A program made the translations under genes and the position numbers. Shown piece after piece: positions 8,279-16,835 of a stretch of DNA of 64,000 nucleotides (position 1 is its first letter; every line of letters starts with the position of its first letter). The notes beneath the pieces are model-generated. The model was not told the origin of the DNA and searched no databases. It saw only the letters and a program-made list of their open reading frames with translations. The DNA is taken from the NCBI RefSeq assembly GCF_013409425.1, contig NZ_JACCAC010000001.1:3162001-3226000 (forward strand), read 5' to 3'. The stretch is from Nocardioides perillae. GTDB taxonomy: Bacteria > Actinomycetota > Actinomycetes > Propionibacteriales > Nocardioidaceae.

Positions 8279-9631
8279 TCACCCGGCCGGCTCGCGCTCC
8301 TCGCGCTCTTCCCGGTCCTGCGCCCGCTCGTCGCGCTCGCGCGCCGCCCGCTCGCTGCTGCTCTCGAGGTGGCGCATCGCCGGCGTCGCGGTGACGCCGT
8401 GCACGACGACGGACAGCACGACGGTGAAGACGACGGTCGAGAAGAGCCACTCCGCCTCGGCGAAGTCCTCCTCGCCGACCGCGTAGGCGAGGTAGTAGAG
8501 CGAGCCGACGCCGCGCACCCCGAAGAACGACGCCGCGAGCCGCTCGCGCCGCGTCAGCCCACCCACCTCGGTGGCCGGCCGCGGGCGCACCGCCAGCGCG
8601 GCGTACGCCGTGAGGGGCCGCACCACGAAGACCAGAGCGACCGCGATGGCCACCCCGGCGAGGTCGAGGCCCTCGAGCTGCCCCCGCGTGAGCGCGATGC
8701 CCAGGACCAGCAGGACGAAGAGCGTCAGCAGGCGCTCGAGGCGCTCCACGACCTCGTGCATCGCCTCGTGGTAGCGGTGGGTCCGCTCCGCGGCGCGCAG
8801 GGTCATCGCGCACGCGAAGACGGCGAGGAAGCCGTAGCCCTGGGCCACCTCCGCCACGCCGTACGCCGCGACGAGCGCCGCGACCGCCAGGAGCGGCTCG
8901 CCCTGCTCGGCCACCCGCAGCGCGTCGAGCCGTGAGCGGAAGGCGAAGGCCCCCAGCAGGCGGCCGGCGAGGAAGCCGGCGCCGACCCCGACCGCGATCT
9001 TCACTACCACGTAGAAGCCCACCCACTCCAGGGCGAGGCCGGCCCCCGTGGTGCCGGAGGCCAGCAGCACCGCGAGGTAGACGAAGGGGAAGGCCAGGCC
9101 GTCGTTCAGGCCGGCCTCGGAGGTGAGGGTGAAGCGCACCTCGTCGGTCTCGTCGACCTCGTGGTCGCCGGTCTGCGGGCCCGCGACCTGCACGTCGGAG
9201 GCGAGCACGGGGTCGGTCGGGGCGAGCGCTGCGCCCAGCAGCACCGCCGCCGCGGGGGCGAGGCCGGCCCACCACCAGCCGAGGAGGGCGACGCCGGCGA
9301 TGCCGAGCGGCATCGCCACCAGCAGCAGCCGCCAGGTCGGCGACCAGGCGCGCCAGCTGCGCCACGAGCGGGCGTCGAAGGGCCGGTCGAGCGCGAGGCC
9401 CACGCCCATGAGGGCGACGATGACGGCCAGCTCGGTGACGTGCTCGATCACCGCGCGGTTCTCGGACGGGTCCAGCGGCAGGTGGGCCGACAGCGGGGTC
9501 AGCCCCAGCAGGGCGCCGACCGCGACCAGCACGAGCGGCGCCGAGATCGCCCAGCGGTGCAGCAGCGGGGGCAGGACGACCGCGAGGAGCAGCGCACCGC
9601 CCGCCACGAGGAAGGTCAGGTCGGCGGTCAC
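8279..9631 (-). CDS. CPA1-family Na+(K+)/H+ antiporter
   Basis: 450 residues with about twelve membrane helices, starting MTADLTFLVAGGALLLAVVL. The transport core shows LAPTDPVLASDV and SEAGLNDGLAFPF, the paired motifs of the NhaP/CPA1 cation-proton antiporters, where the Asp in LND is the ion-binding residue. The tail (SSSERAARERDERAQDREEREERE) is a highly charged cytoplasmic extension, possibly regulatory. It exchanges monovalent cations for protons across the cytoplasmic membrane. Start: GTG 9631, preceded by CAGAAT six bases upstream, suggesting a leaderless transcript. Divergent from the TetR gene at 9694. Confidence 0.88.
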   Translation of the reverse strand: MTADLTFLVAGGALLLAVVLPPLLHRWAISAPLVLVAVGALLGLTPLSAHLPLDPSENRAVIEHVTELAVIVALMGVGLALDRPFDARSWRSWRAWSPTWRLLLVAMPLGIAGVALLGWWWAGLAPAAAVLLGAALAPTDPVLASDVQVAGPQTGDHEVDETDEVRFTLTSEAGLNDGLAFPFVYLAVLLASGTTGAGLALEWVGFYVVVKIAVGVGAGFLAGRLLGAFAFRSRLDALRVAEQGEPLLAVAALVAAYGVAEVAQGYGFLAVFACAMTLRAAERTHRYHEAMHEVVERLERLLTLFVLLVLGIALTRGQLEGLDLAGVAIAVALVFVVRPLTAYAALAVRPRPATEVGGLTRRERLAASFFGVRGVGSLYYLAYAVGEEDFAEAEWLFSTVVFTVVLSVVVHGVTATPAMRHLESSSERAARERDERAQDREEREEREPAG

Positions 9632-9693
9632 GGGCCGATTCTGACGGCTCCTCCCAACAGGTGGGCGAGGCCGCCGCGGGCTAGGCTCGCCCG

Positions 9694-10338
9694 GTGACCC
9701 GCCCCGCTCGCGTCCGCCTCTCGCCCGAGGAGCGCAGCCGCCAGCTGCTCGACCTCGGGGCGGAGCTGTTCGCCTCGACGCCCTACGAGGACGTCCACAT
9801 CGAGCGGGTCGCGGAGCTGGCGGGCGTGAGCCGCGGCCTGCTCTACCACTACTTCCCGAGCAAGCGGGCGTTCTTCGCCGCCATGGTGCGCCGCCAGGCC
9901 GCGACGATGGCCGAGGAGACGGCGCCCGACCCGAGCCTGCCGGCGGTCGCGCAGCTGCGGGCCGGCGTCACCGCCTTCCTCGACCACATCGGTCGCCACC
10001 CCCACGGCACCCGCGCGGCCTACCGCGGGGCGGCCAGCGGTGACGCCGAGGTGCAGGCGGTGATCGCGGAGTCGGTGGCGCTGCACGAGGAGCGCATCCT
10101 CGCCGCCCTCACCGACGACCACCCGCGCGAGGCGCACCCGCTGCTGCGCGTGGCAGTGCGCAGCTGGGTGGTGCTGCTGCGCCACGCCGGGCAGGAGTGG
10201 CTCGACGACGAGGAGGGTTCGCTCGACCTCACCGAGGTTCGCGACCTGGTGGTCGACGCCTTCCTCGGCATGCTGCTCGGCCTGCCGGAGGCCGCGCGGC
10301 CCCCGGCCGTCGCCGAGCTGGTCGCCGCCGACGCCTAG
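9694..10338 (+). CDS. TetR-family transcriptional regulator
   Basis: 214 residues. The N-terminal helix-turn-helix reads RSRQLLDLGAELFASTPYEDVHIERVAELAGVSRGLLYHYFPSKRAFF, the standard TetR DNA-binding domain, with an all-helical ligand domain behind. It starts at GTG 9694, six bases after TAGGCT (9682-9687), so the mRNA is probably leaderless. It is divergent from the CPA1 antiporter across 62 bases, so autoregulation and control of the antiporter are the obvious hypotheses. Ligand not predictable. Confidence 0.9.
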   Translation: MTRPARVRLSPEERSRQLLDLGAELFASTPYEDVHIERVAELAGVSRGLLYHYFPSKRAFFAAMVRRQAATMAEETAPDPSLPAVAQLRAGVTAFLDHIGRHPHGTRAAYRGAASGDAEVQAVIAESVALHEERILAALTDDHPREAHPLLRVAVRSWVVLLRHAGQEWLDDEEGSLDLTEVRDLVVDAFLGMLLGLPEAARPPAVAELVAADA

Positions 10339-10356
10339 GCGCGGCACGGCGAGCCG

Positions 10357-11157
10357 TCAGGCCTCGGGCGCGGCCTCCCGGGCGAGGTCGACCAGGTCGG
10401 CGATCGAGTCGACCACCCGGGTCGCGCGGTAGGGGAACCGCTCGACGTGCTCGGGCCGCGTCGAGCCGGTCTGCACGAGGATCGTGCGCAGCCCGGCCTC
10501 GAGGCCCGACACGATGTCGGTGTCCATCCGGTCGCCCACCATGACGGTGGTCTCCGAGTGGGCCTCGAGCCGGTTGAGCGCGCTGCGCATCATCAGCGGG
10601 TTGGGCTTGCCGACGTAGTAGGGTTGCCGACCCGTCGCGGTCGAGATCAGCGCGGCCACCGAGCCGGTCGCCGGCAGCGTGCCCTGGGTGCTCGGCCCGC
10701 TCGGGTCGGGGTTGGTCGCGATGAACCGCGCGCCCGCCTCGATCAGCCGGATCGCCCGGGTGATGGCCTCGAAGGAGTAGGTGCGCGTCTCACCCAGCAC
10801 CACGTAGTCGGGCTGCCGGTCGGTCATCACGTAGCCCACCTCGTGCATCGCCGTGGTCAGCCCCGCCTCCCCCACGACGTACGCCGTGCCCTGCGGTCGC
10901 TGGGCGTGGAGGAAGTCGGCGGTGGCCAGGGCCGAGGTCCAGATGCAGTCCTCCGGCACGTCGATGCCGCTGCCGAGCAGTCGGGCGCGCAGGTCGCGCG
11001 GGGTGAAGATCGAGTTGTTGGTCAGCACGAGGAAGCGCTTGCCCGAGGCCTTGAGCGCCTCGACGAACTCCGCCGCGCCCGGGATCGGCTCTTCCTCGTG
11101 CACCAGCACGCCGTCCATGTCGGTCAGCCAGGTCTCGACGGGTCGTGGGTCGCTCAC
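10357..11157 (-). CDS. HAD-superfamily phosphatase, NagD-like
   Basis: 266 residues from GTG 11157 (a start four codons upstream at 11169 is also open). The downstream GTG is preferred because TTGGAT lies six bases before it, the spacing seen at other leaderless genes here. HAD motifs: motif [12 protein letters not shown], motif II LTNNS, the substrate-loop GKPNPLMM, and motif [11 protein letters not shown]. The C2-type cap and 260-residue size fit the NagD/4-nitrophenylphosphatase group, which dephosphorylate small phosphates such as nucleotides or sugar phosphates in the cytoplasm. Specific substrate unknown. Convergent with the TetR gene 18 bases away. Confidence 0.88.
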   Translation of the reverse strand: MSDPRPVETWLTDMDGVLVHEEEPIPGAAEFVEALKASGKRFLVLTNNSIFTPRDLRARLLGSGIDVPEDCIWTSALATADFLHAQRPQGTAYVVGEAGLTTAMHEVGYVMTDRQPDYVVLGETRTYSFEAITRAIRLIEAGARFIATNPDPSGPSTQGTLPATGSVAALISTATGRQPYYVGKPNPLMMRSALNRLEAHSETTVMVGDRMDTDIVSGLEAGLRTILVQTGSTRPEHVERFPYRATRVVDSIADLVDLAREAAPEA

Positions 11158-11178
11158 GCCCCCATCCAACCAGCCGCC

Positions 11179-12393
11179 TCAGCGCTGGGGCACGAGCACG
11201 ACGAGCCCGCGCGGGCCGACGAGGTCGCCGCTGACCCGGCCGCCGAGCGTCTCGACGAGGCGGCGCACACGGTCGAGCGGCGCGACGCCGGGCCGCACCT
11301 CGCGGCGCTCCCCGGCGCCGTCGAGGCGCACGGTGACGCGCAGGTGCTGTGCGCCCCCCTCCAGTCCGAGCTGCGCCCCGGCGGGACGGTGCGCCAGCAC
11401 CTCGACGAGCAGCTCGTCGAGCAGCTGCTCGAGCGGGCCGGGGGTGAGCGGCACAGCGGTGTCGCCGGTGAGGTCGACCTCGAGGTCGGTGCCGGCGAGG
11501 CCCAGCGCGTCGGACCAGCGGCGCGCCACGTCGGGCGCGACCTGGGCCAGCGGCAGCTGCGCCTCGGCGACGACGGGGTGGCTGCGCGCCTCCTGCACGA
11601 CCGCCTCCACCGCCCGGTCGAGGCCGTCGATGCGGGCGAGCGCCGCCTCGGCGGCGCCCGCGAGGTCGGGTGGCACGTCGTCGCGGTGGCGCAGGTCGTC
11701 GAGCTCGAGGCGCAGTCCGGTCAGGGGGGTGCGCAGCTCGTGGGAGGCCCGCAGCGCCAGGTCGCGCTCGCGGCGCAGCGACTCCTCGAGCCGGTCGGCG
11801 CTGGCACGCAGCGCGTCGGCGAGGGTGCGGGCCTCCAGCACCCGGGTGCGGGGCAGCCGCAGGTCGAGCCGGCCGCGCGCGAGGGCGCCGGCCGCCCCGG
11901 CCAGCTGCACGAAGGGTCGCGAGAGCCGGTCGGCCACCAGGTAGCCCATCAGCAGCGCCAGCAGCACCAGCACCCCGCCGAGCGCCAGCAGCGACGGCAG
12001 CGCGCGCGCCACCTCGTCGTCCACCGCGCCGGCCGGCGCGCTGACCTCGGCCACGACCTGGTCCACCGTGGCCGCGCCTCGCAGCGCGTCAGGGCCCTCG
12101 GTCCACTCGGGGCCGCGCGCCTCGAGCGTCCCGCCGCCGGGCAGCACGACGGTCACCAGCCGGTCGGGAGCGGCGTACGCCGCCAGCTCGGCCTCGGTGG
12201 GCGCGTCGCCCTCCTGCGCGTCGCGGGCGAAGCCGGCCGCGACCACCGTGGCGACGAGCCGGGCCTCGCGGTCGAGGTCGGCGCGCAGGTCGTCCTCGGC
12301 GAGGTCGGCGATGGTGAGCGCGCGGAAGCCGACGAGCGCGACGACCAGCAGTGCGCCGAGCAGGCCGAAGGCCGCCGTCAGCCGCGCGCGCAC
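11179..12393 (-). CDS. Sensor histidine kinase with atypical ATP-binding domain
   Basis: 404 residues from GTG 12393. TM helices lie at about 7-29 and 132-154, with a short extracytoplasmic sensor domain between. A HAMP linker (YLVADRLSRPFVQLAG) leads to the HisKA motif ASHELRTPLTGLRLE with His218. The catalytic domain is unusual: in the N-box region EQLLDELLVEVLAHRPAG the conserved Asn is replaced by Glu. No clear DxGxG (G1) or GxGL (G2) box follows; DGAGERR is the nearest. It lies 33 bases downstream of its response regulator, as an operon. It may be a phosphatase, a kinase with a degenerate lid, or a pseudokinase. Confidence 0.85.
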   Translation of the reverse strand: MRARLTAAFGLLGALLVVALVGFRALTIADLAEDDLRADLDREARLVATVVAAGFARDAQEGDAPTEAELAAYAAPDRLVTVVLPGGGTLEARGPEWTEGPDALRGAATVDQVVAEVSAPAGAVDDEVARALPSLLALGGVLVLLALLMGYLVADRLSRPFVQLAGAAGALARGRLDLRLPRTRVLEARTLADALRASADRLEESLRRERDLALRASHELRTPLTGLRLELDDLRHRDDVPPDLAGAAEAALARIDGLDRAVEAVVQEARSHPVVAEAQLPLAQVAPDVARRWSDALGLAGTDLEVDLTGDTAVPLTPGPLEQLLDELLVEVLAHRPAGAQLGLEGGAQHLRVTVRLDGAGERREVRPGVAPLDRVRRLVETLGGRVSGDLVGPRGLVVLVPQR

Positions 12394-12426
12394 GGCGGTG
12401 GCCCGGTGGGTCGCCGGGTGGCCGGC

Positions 12427-13170
12427 TCAGGCACGGGCGGGGTCGTCCTCGAGGCGGAAGCCCACCCCGCGCACCGTGACGACCTGCGCCGGGGCGTGGG
12501 CCTTGTCGAGCTTCTGCCGCAGCCGTCCGACGGTGACGTCGAGGGTCTTGGTGGAGCCGAACCAGTTCTCGTCCCACACCTCGGCCATGAGCTGCTCGCG
12601 CGAGACGACGGCGCCGCGGGTGGTGTCGAGGAGCGCGAGCACGTCGAACTCCTTCGTCGTGAGCGCCACCTCGGCGGCGGCGACCCACACCCGGCGCGCG
12701 GCGCGGTCGACGCGCAGGCCGGTGGCGGGCGCTGCCGGCGGAGCGGGCTGGGCGGCCCGGGCGGGCTGGCCCGGGTCCGCGGGGCCGGTGGCGGCCGGCG
12801 GCGCCGAGCGCGCGGCGCGCCGCGCGAGCGCCCGCACGCGGGCCTGCATCTCGGCGACGCCGAAGGGCTTGGCGAGGTAGTCGTCGGCGCCGTAGTCGAG
12901 GCCGACGACGCGGTCGAGCTCGTCGCTGCGGGCGGTGACGATCATGATGCCGCCGTCGAAGCCGCCGTCGCGCGCCTGCCTGCACACGTCGAGGCCGTCC
13001 ATGTCGGGCAGCCCGAGGTCGAGGACCACCACGTCGGGCCGTGCGCCGATCGCCTCGAGGGCACCGGCGCCGGTGTCGACCCAGGTGACGTCGTAACCGT
13101 CGCGCTGGAGCATCCGCTGCAGGGGCAGCGCGATGTCCTCCTGGTCCTCCACGAGCAGCACCGTCGTCAC
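12427..13170 (-). CDS. OmpR/PhoB-type response regulator
   Basis: 247 residues from GTG 13170, with TACGCT seven bases upstream (leaderless pattern). The receiver domain has acidic pocket EDQED (9-12), phospho-acceptor Asp51 in VVVLDLGLPDMDG, the conserved Thr in VTARS, and Lys in DDYLAKPFG. A long Ala/Pro-rich linker (about 125-155) precedes a winged-helix DNA-binding domain (LTTKEFDVLALL, LDVTVGRLRQKLD, VRGVGFRLED). Partner of the histidine kinase downstream. Because the next genes on the same strand upstream encode the SipW/TasA-like locus, control of that surface system is possible but unproven. Confidence 0.92.
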   Translation of the reverse strand: MTTVLLVEDQEDIALPLQRMLQRDGYDVTWVDTGAGALEAIGARPDVVVLDLGLPDMDGLDVCRQARDGGFDGGIMIVTARSDELDRVVGLDYGADDYLAKPFGVAEMQARVRALARRAARSAPPAATGPADPGQPARAAQPAPPAAPATGLRVDRAARRVWVAAAEVALTTKEFDVLALLDTTRGAVVSREQLMAEVWDENWFGSTKTLDVTVGRLRQKLDKAHAPAQVVTVRGVGFRLEDDPARA

Positions 13171-13268
13171 GTCGCCCAGCGTAGGGCGAGGGGGTGTCCG
13201 GCGCGGGCGAACGGGGAGGTCGGCGGGGAGGTCGGCGGGGAGGCTGGCCTGCAGGTCGACCGGGGAGG

Positions 13269-15098
13269 TCACAGGTCGGCGTCCACGGCGCCGGACTCGG
13301 CGGCGGGGGTGGCCGACGCGGCCGCGCCGCCGGTGCTGCGGACCGTGGTCGTGGGGTACCACCGCACGGTCGCGGCCGCGGTGGCGGAGCGGAGCGCGCC
13401 GTTGCTGACCGGGTCGAGCACGATCCGCAGGACCGTCGCGGGCACGCCGCCGACCGTCTGCGTCGTCGCCGTCATGGTCCCCGTGAGGGGGACCGACTTG
13501 CCCCTCTTCACGTAGTTCTGCCCGAAGGACAGCTTGCCGAGCGTGCCGAGCCCGGCCCAGTCGGCACCGGCCAGGGGCGAGCCGTTGACCTTCTGGTCGT
13601 TGAGCGTCAGCGAGAACGGGGTCGCCGCGCCGGTCCACCCGGCCTTGACGGTCGTCAGGTCCACGGTGGTCGACCAGGTGAGGGTGAGCGCGTCGCCGCC
13701 GTCGGCCTTGCCGAGCAGACCGCCGTTGACGACCTGCACGTCGAGCGCGCGCAGCGGGTTGTTGTCGACCAGCACGGTGACGATCGGCGACACCGCCGTG
13801 AGCGCGGCGCCGTAGGTCATCGTGGCGCGCAGCTCCCACGAGCCCGACGCGAGCGCCCCCGTGGCCCAGTCGCAGGTGAACGGCGCACTGGTGTCGGTGC
13901 AGACCGTGGCGAAGGTGCCACCGACCAGCCGGGCCTCGATGCGCACCTGCGAGGCCGTGGTCCCCAGCGGCGTGGAGTGGTCGGTGGTGATCGTCGGGGT
14001 GCCGCGCACCAGGTCACCGCCGATGGGCGAGGTGATGCTGACGGTGCCGAGCGTGTTGTCGACCTGGCGGGTCAGGAGGGCGGAGTTCGTGACGTTCCCC
14101 GCCGCGTCGGTCGCCACGGCGCGCAGCTCGTAGGTCGCGAGGTTGGTGAGCTTCGTGGTGTCGAGGGCGCAACGGTAGGGGTCGACGGCCACGGTGCAGT
14201 GGGTCGTCCAGCCGGCCGTGCCCAGCAGGCGGTACTGCAGCTCCACCGTGGCCACGCCGGAGTCCTCGTCGGCTGCGGTGGCGGTGAGCTGCACCGTGCC
14301 GCTGAAGGCGGTGGGCGCCGACAGCGAGACGGTGGGTGCGAGGTTGTCGACGGTGACGCTGAGGCGGGTGTCGGTGACCGTGACGGTGCCGACGGTGGAG
14401 ACGACGCGCACGTCGAGGTCGTCGGCCAGCGTGCCCGTGACCCACGAGCAGGTCGGCGCGGTGCCGGTGACGGCACCGCAGCCGGTGATGACCGTCCAGT
14501 TGCCGGTGCTGTCGGACGCGCGGTACTGGAAGGAGCTGGAGACCGAGCGGCCGGCCGCGCCGACGACGGTCGCGGACAGCTGGACCGTGCCGCGGGTGGG
14601 GTCGACGATCGTGCCGAGCACGACGCCCGCCGAGTTGGCCACGCGCGTCGTCACGGTGGCCGAGACGGCCGAGAAGCCGGCCGCGTCGTAGGCAGTCGCA
14701 CGCAGGCGGTAGTCGCCGTCGGCGACCTTGGTGGTGTCCCAGGGGCAGGACCACGGTGCTGCGGTGTCGGTGCACAGGGCGGTCCACGCGCCCGAGGGGG
14801 ACGCGGCGTACTCGACAACGACGCGGACGACGCCGCTGGCGGTGTCGCTCGCGTCGGCCGTCACCGCGACCGTGCCGGTGCTGAGCGCGCCGGGTCCGGT
14901 GACGGCGACGGTGGGCGGCAGGTAGTCGGCCGCCGCGCCCACCGTCGTCTGCGACGTGCTGGACGAGGTGAAGGTGGCCGAGGAGAAGAGGGTGGTGGCC
15001 CCGACGAGGGTGACGACGACCAGGACCAGCAGCGCACGCACGGGCAGCCGGCCGCCGCCGAGGCGGGGCAGGTGGCGCGCGGCGCGGCGGGTGGCCAT
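13269..15098 (-). CDS. Large Ig-like surface protein with SipW-type signal peptide
   Basis: 609 residues from ATG 15098. A basic N-terminus (MATRRAARHLPRLGG), a hydrophobic core (RALLVLVVVTLVG) and then ATTLFSSATFTSSSTSQTT: the ATFTS segment is shared with the small TasA-like protein at 16098-16652, marking both as SipW-dependent-type exported proteins. The rest is a series of about four Ig/cadherin-like repeats of roughly 100 residues, each with VTVDN or VTVLVDN ends and disulphide-type Cys pairs (LCTDTAAPWSCPWDTTK; CTVAVDPYRCALDTTK; VCTDTSAPFTCDWATG), then a C-terminal domain. No sortase motif or C-terminal anchor. Likely extracellular adhesin or matrix component. Operon with the signal peptidase upstream. 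Confidence 0.8.
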   Translation of the reverse strand: MATRRAARHLPRLGGGRLPVRALLVLVVVTLVGATTLFSSATFTSSSTSQTTVGAAADYLPPTVAVTGPGALSTGTVAVTADASDTASGVVRVVVEYAASPSGAWTALCTDTAAPWSCPWDTTKVADGDYRLRATAYDAAGFSAVSATVTTRVANSAGVVLGTIVDPTRGTVQLSATVVGAAGRSVSSSFQYRASDSTGNWTVITGCGAVTGTAPTCSWVTGTLADDLDVRVVSTVGTVTVTDTRLSVTVDNLAPTVSLSAPTAFSGTVQLTATAADEDSGVATVELQYRLLGTAGWTTHCTVAVDPYRCALDTTKLTNLATYELRAVATDAAGNVTNSALLTRQVDNTLGTVSITSPIGGDLVRGTPTITTDHSTPLGTTASQVRIEARLVGGTFATVCTDTSAPFTCDWATGALASGSWELRATMTYGAALTAVSPIVTVLVDNNPLRALDVQVVNGGLLGKADGGDALTLTWSTTVDLTTVKAGWTGAATPFSLTLNDQKVNGSPLAGADWAGLGTLGKLSFGQNYVKRGKSVPLTGTMTATTQTVGGVPATVLRIVLDPVSNGALRSATAAATVRWYPTTTVRSTGGAAASATPAAESGAVDADL

Positions 15099-15330
15099 CG
15101 GATCAGCTCTTCCGGGGGAGGGAGGGTGGGACACCTGAAGTCTGCTCCGCGGGCGACCACGTGTCTGCCACACCCGGGACACGGTTGTGCCACGCCCGGG
15201 CAACAACGCGCAGGCGGGCCACCGACGGCGAACGACCGGCCGTCGCGGGGGCGTGCGCCGGTCGGTCGGTCGTGGTGCGACCGGCCACCCTCGTCGGGGG
15301 CGAAGGGTGACCGGTCGGCCGGAGGGTCGC

Positions 15331-15951
15331 CTAGACGGCGACGGGGGTGCGCTCGGCGGCGGCCTCGGCGGCGAGGGCGGCGACCAGCTCGTCGGCGGTC
15401 GGCTCCTCCTCGCGGGGGGCGCGCAGCGCCCGCACCAGCTCGGCCAGCGCCATGAGCGCGATGAGCGCGGCGGGGATGCCGATGACGGCCATGCGGGTGC
15501 CGCGGTCGGCGAGGGCGAGGAAGACCCAGCCGACGTGCGGCACGCTCGCGACCACCCGCGGCTGCGTGGCCGCGGTCAGCTGGAAGGTCCACGGGTCGAC
15601 GTCGGCGTTGGCGTCGCCCCGGGTGACGAACTCGTCGCCGTCGACGTCGACGATGCGGTGGGTGACGAAGTTGGCGATGCCCGACTCGGCCGGCGGGACG
15701 TAGGTGATCACGTCGCCCACGCGCAGGTCCTCGACGGGGACGACCTCCTCGAAGACGACGGAGCCGATCTCGTAGGTGCCCGACATGGAGCCACCGGTGA
15801 TCACGTAGCGCTCGTAGCCCAGCAGGCTGGGGAGCAGGAAGCCGAGCGCGACCAGCACCACGACGAGGATGCCCAGGTTGAGGGCCGCGTCGGCGATCCG
15901 GCCACGCACGGTGCGGGCCCGGTGGGCGGCAGGGGTGCTGAGCAGCGACAT
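15331..15951 (-). CDS. sipW: SipW-like (ER-type) signal peptidase I
   Basis: 206 residues with Shine-Dalgarno GAGAGGA. One TM helix at about 24-44, then the catalytic GGSMSGTYEIGS with Ser55, VGDVITY, and NFVTHRIVDV with His98 in the position where bacterial type I peptidases carry Lys. RGDANADVDPW supplies Asp113. The Ser/His pair defines the ER-type SPase, of which SipW in Bacillus is the classic bacterial case, dedicated to TasA-type matrix proteins. A second TM helix near residues 155-172 precedes a charged tail. Flanked on both sides by genes whose products carry matching export signals, so it most likely processes them. Confidence 0.88.
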   Translation of the reverse strand: MSLLSTPAAHRARTVRGRIADAALNLGILVVVLVALGFLLPSLLGYERYVITGGSMSGTYEIGSVVFEEVVPVEDLRVGDVITYVPPAESGIANFVTHRIVDVDGDEFVTRGDANADVDPWTFQLTAATQPRVVASVPHVGWVFLALADRGTRMAVIGIPAALIALMALAELVRALRAPREEEPTADELVAALAAEAAAERTPVAV

Positions 15952-16023
15952 GGCGGGTCCTCTCGGTGCGGTGGGCCGGGCGGGTGGGCGATGGCGGGGC
16001 GAGCGGGTCCGGGGAGACCCGCC

Positions 16024-16048
16024 CCGTCCGGCACAGGGGTCCGGACGG
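16024..16048. terminator. Inverted repeat between tasA-like and sipW-like genes
   Basis: CCGTCCGG (16024-16031) and CCGGACGG (16041-16048) form an 8-bp stem with a 9-base loop in the 146-base gap between the TasA-like stop and the SipW start. It could be a partial terminator or mRNA-stability hairpin that lets the fibre subunit be made in excess over the peptidase. A neighbouring stem (GCGGGTC/GACCCGC at about 16003-16022) overlaps it. Confidence 0.45.
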
Positions 16049-16097
16049 AGCGGGGTTCCCTCCCCAGGGACTCAGGAGCGGCCGGGGCCGCGGTGGA

Positions 16098-16652
16098 TCA
16101 GTTGCCGCCCAGCGGGACGGTGCCGACGAAGGGCAGCGTCACGCCGGCGTCCTGCGTGGAGACCCACTGGTAGGAGGCCGAGGCGGTCTTGCCCTCGTTC
16201 AGGTTGTCGGCGCTCTCGACGAGCGTGACGGTCCAGGTGACGGTGGTGCTGCCGCCGACCGGCAGCGCCCCGAGCGCGAGCTTGGTGGCGTTGTCGAGCG
16301 CACCGAAGGAGCCGTCGTAGAGCGAGGTGCCGCCCTGGGTGAGGCTGAGCTCGAGGTCGGCGCCGTTGAAGGTGGTGGCGTCGCCGGTCTCCTGCAGGGT
16401 CAGCGTCGAGGGCAGCGTGCCGGTGTTGGTGATGACGACCGAGCCGGTGATCGTGTCGCCGGGCTTGATGTTGGCGATGTCGAGCTTGGTCACGTCGTTC
16501 GCGTGGGTCACCGAGCCGGAGGCGACGCTGGTCGTCGACGCGGTGGTCGAGGTGAAGGTCGCGCCCGAGCCGACGGCGACGGCGCCGGCGGCCATCAGGG
16601 TGGCGAGGGGGACGAGGACCTTGCGGCTGCGGCGGGTGGCGGTGCGGGACAT
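16098..16652 (-). CDS. TasA/CalY-like SipW-dependent exported protein
   Basis: 184 residues from ATG 16652 with AGGAG Shine-Dalgarno. N-terminus: SRTATRRSRKVLVPLATLM, then AAGAVAVGSGATFTSTTAS, the SipW-cognate export signal. The mature part begins VTHANDVTKLDIANIKPGDTITGSVVI, a beta-sandwich pattern seen in TasA/camelysin proteins, with NTGTLPSTLTLQE and NEGKTASASYQWV. No Cys and no C-terminal anchor. TasA proteins polymerise into extracellular biofilm fibres; here that is inferred from size, fold-like pattern and the adjacent SipW-type peptidase. First gene of the three-gene locus. Confidence 0.85.
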   Translation of the reverse strand: MSRTATRRSRKVLVPLATLMAAGAVAVGSGATFTSTTASTTSVASGSVTHANDVTKLDIANIKPGDTITGSVVITNTGTLPSTLTLQETGDATTFNGADLELSLTQGGTSLYDGSFGALDNATKLALGALPVGGSTTVTWTVTLVESADNLNEGKTASASYQWVSTQDAGVTLPFVGTVPLGGN

Positions 16653-16835
16653 CGGGGGCTCCTGGGGAGTGAGGCCGCTCGGTGCGGCGTTGCTGATGAC
16701 GACAACTCTGGTCGTCGCGACGCCACGGCCTCCCCACGCGATCCCCACGCGACCACCACAGCTCGGCAACAGTCGCGACCGGGAGCCTCGGCACCGACTC
16801 GCGCAGGCAACGGCGTCGCCCGCGCTCGCCCGAGA

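Noticed and set aside
13211-13262. GGGGAGGTCGGC tandem repeat upstream of the response regulator
   Set aside because: Only two or three imperfect units in a 98-base gap between the regulator start and the next gene; too short to call a defined element.
10447-13515. Plus-strand 1022-codon frame opposite the HAD, kinase and regulator genes
   Set aside because: Spans three real genes on the opposite strand and has no protein-like composition.
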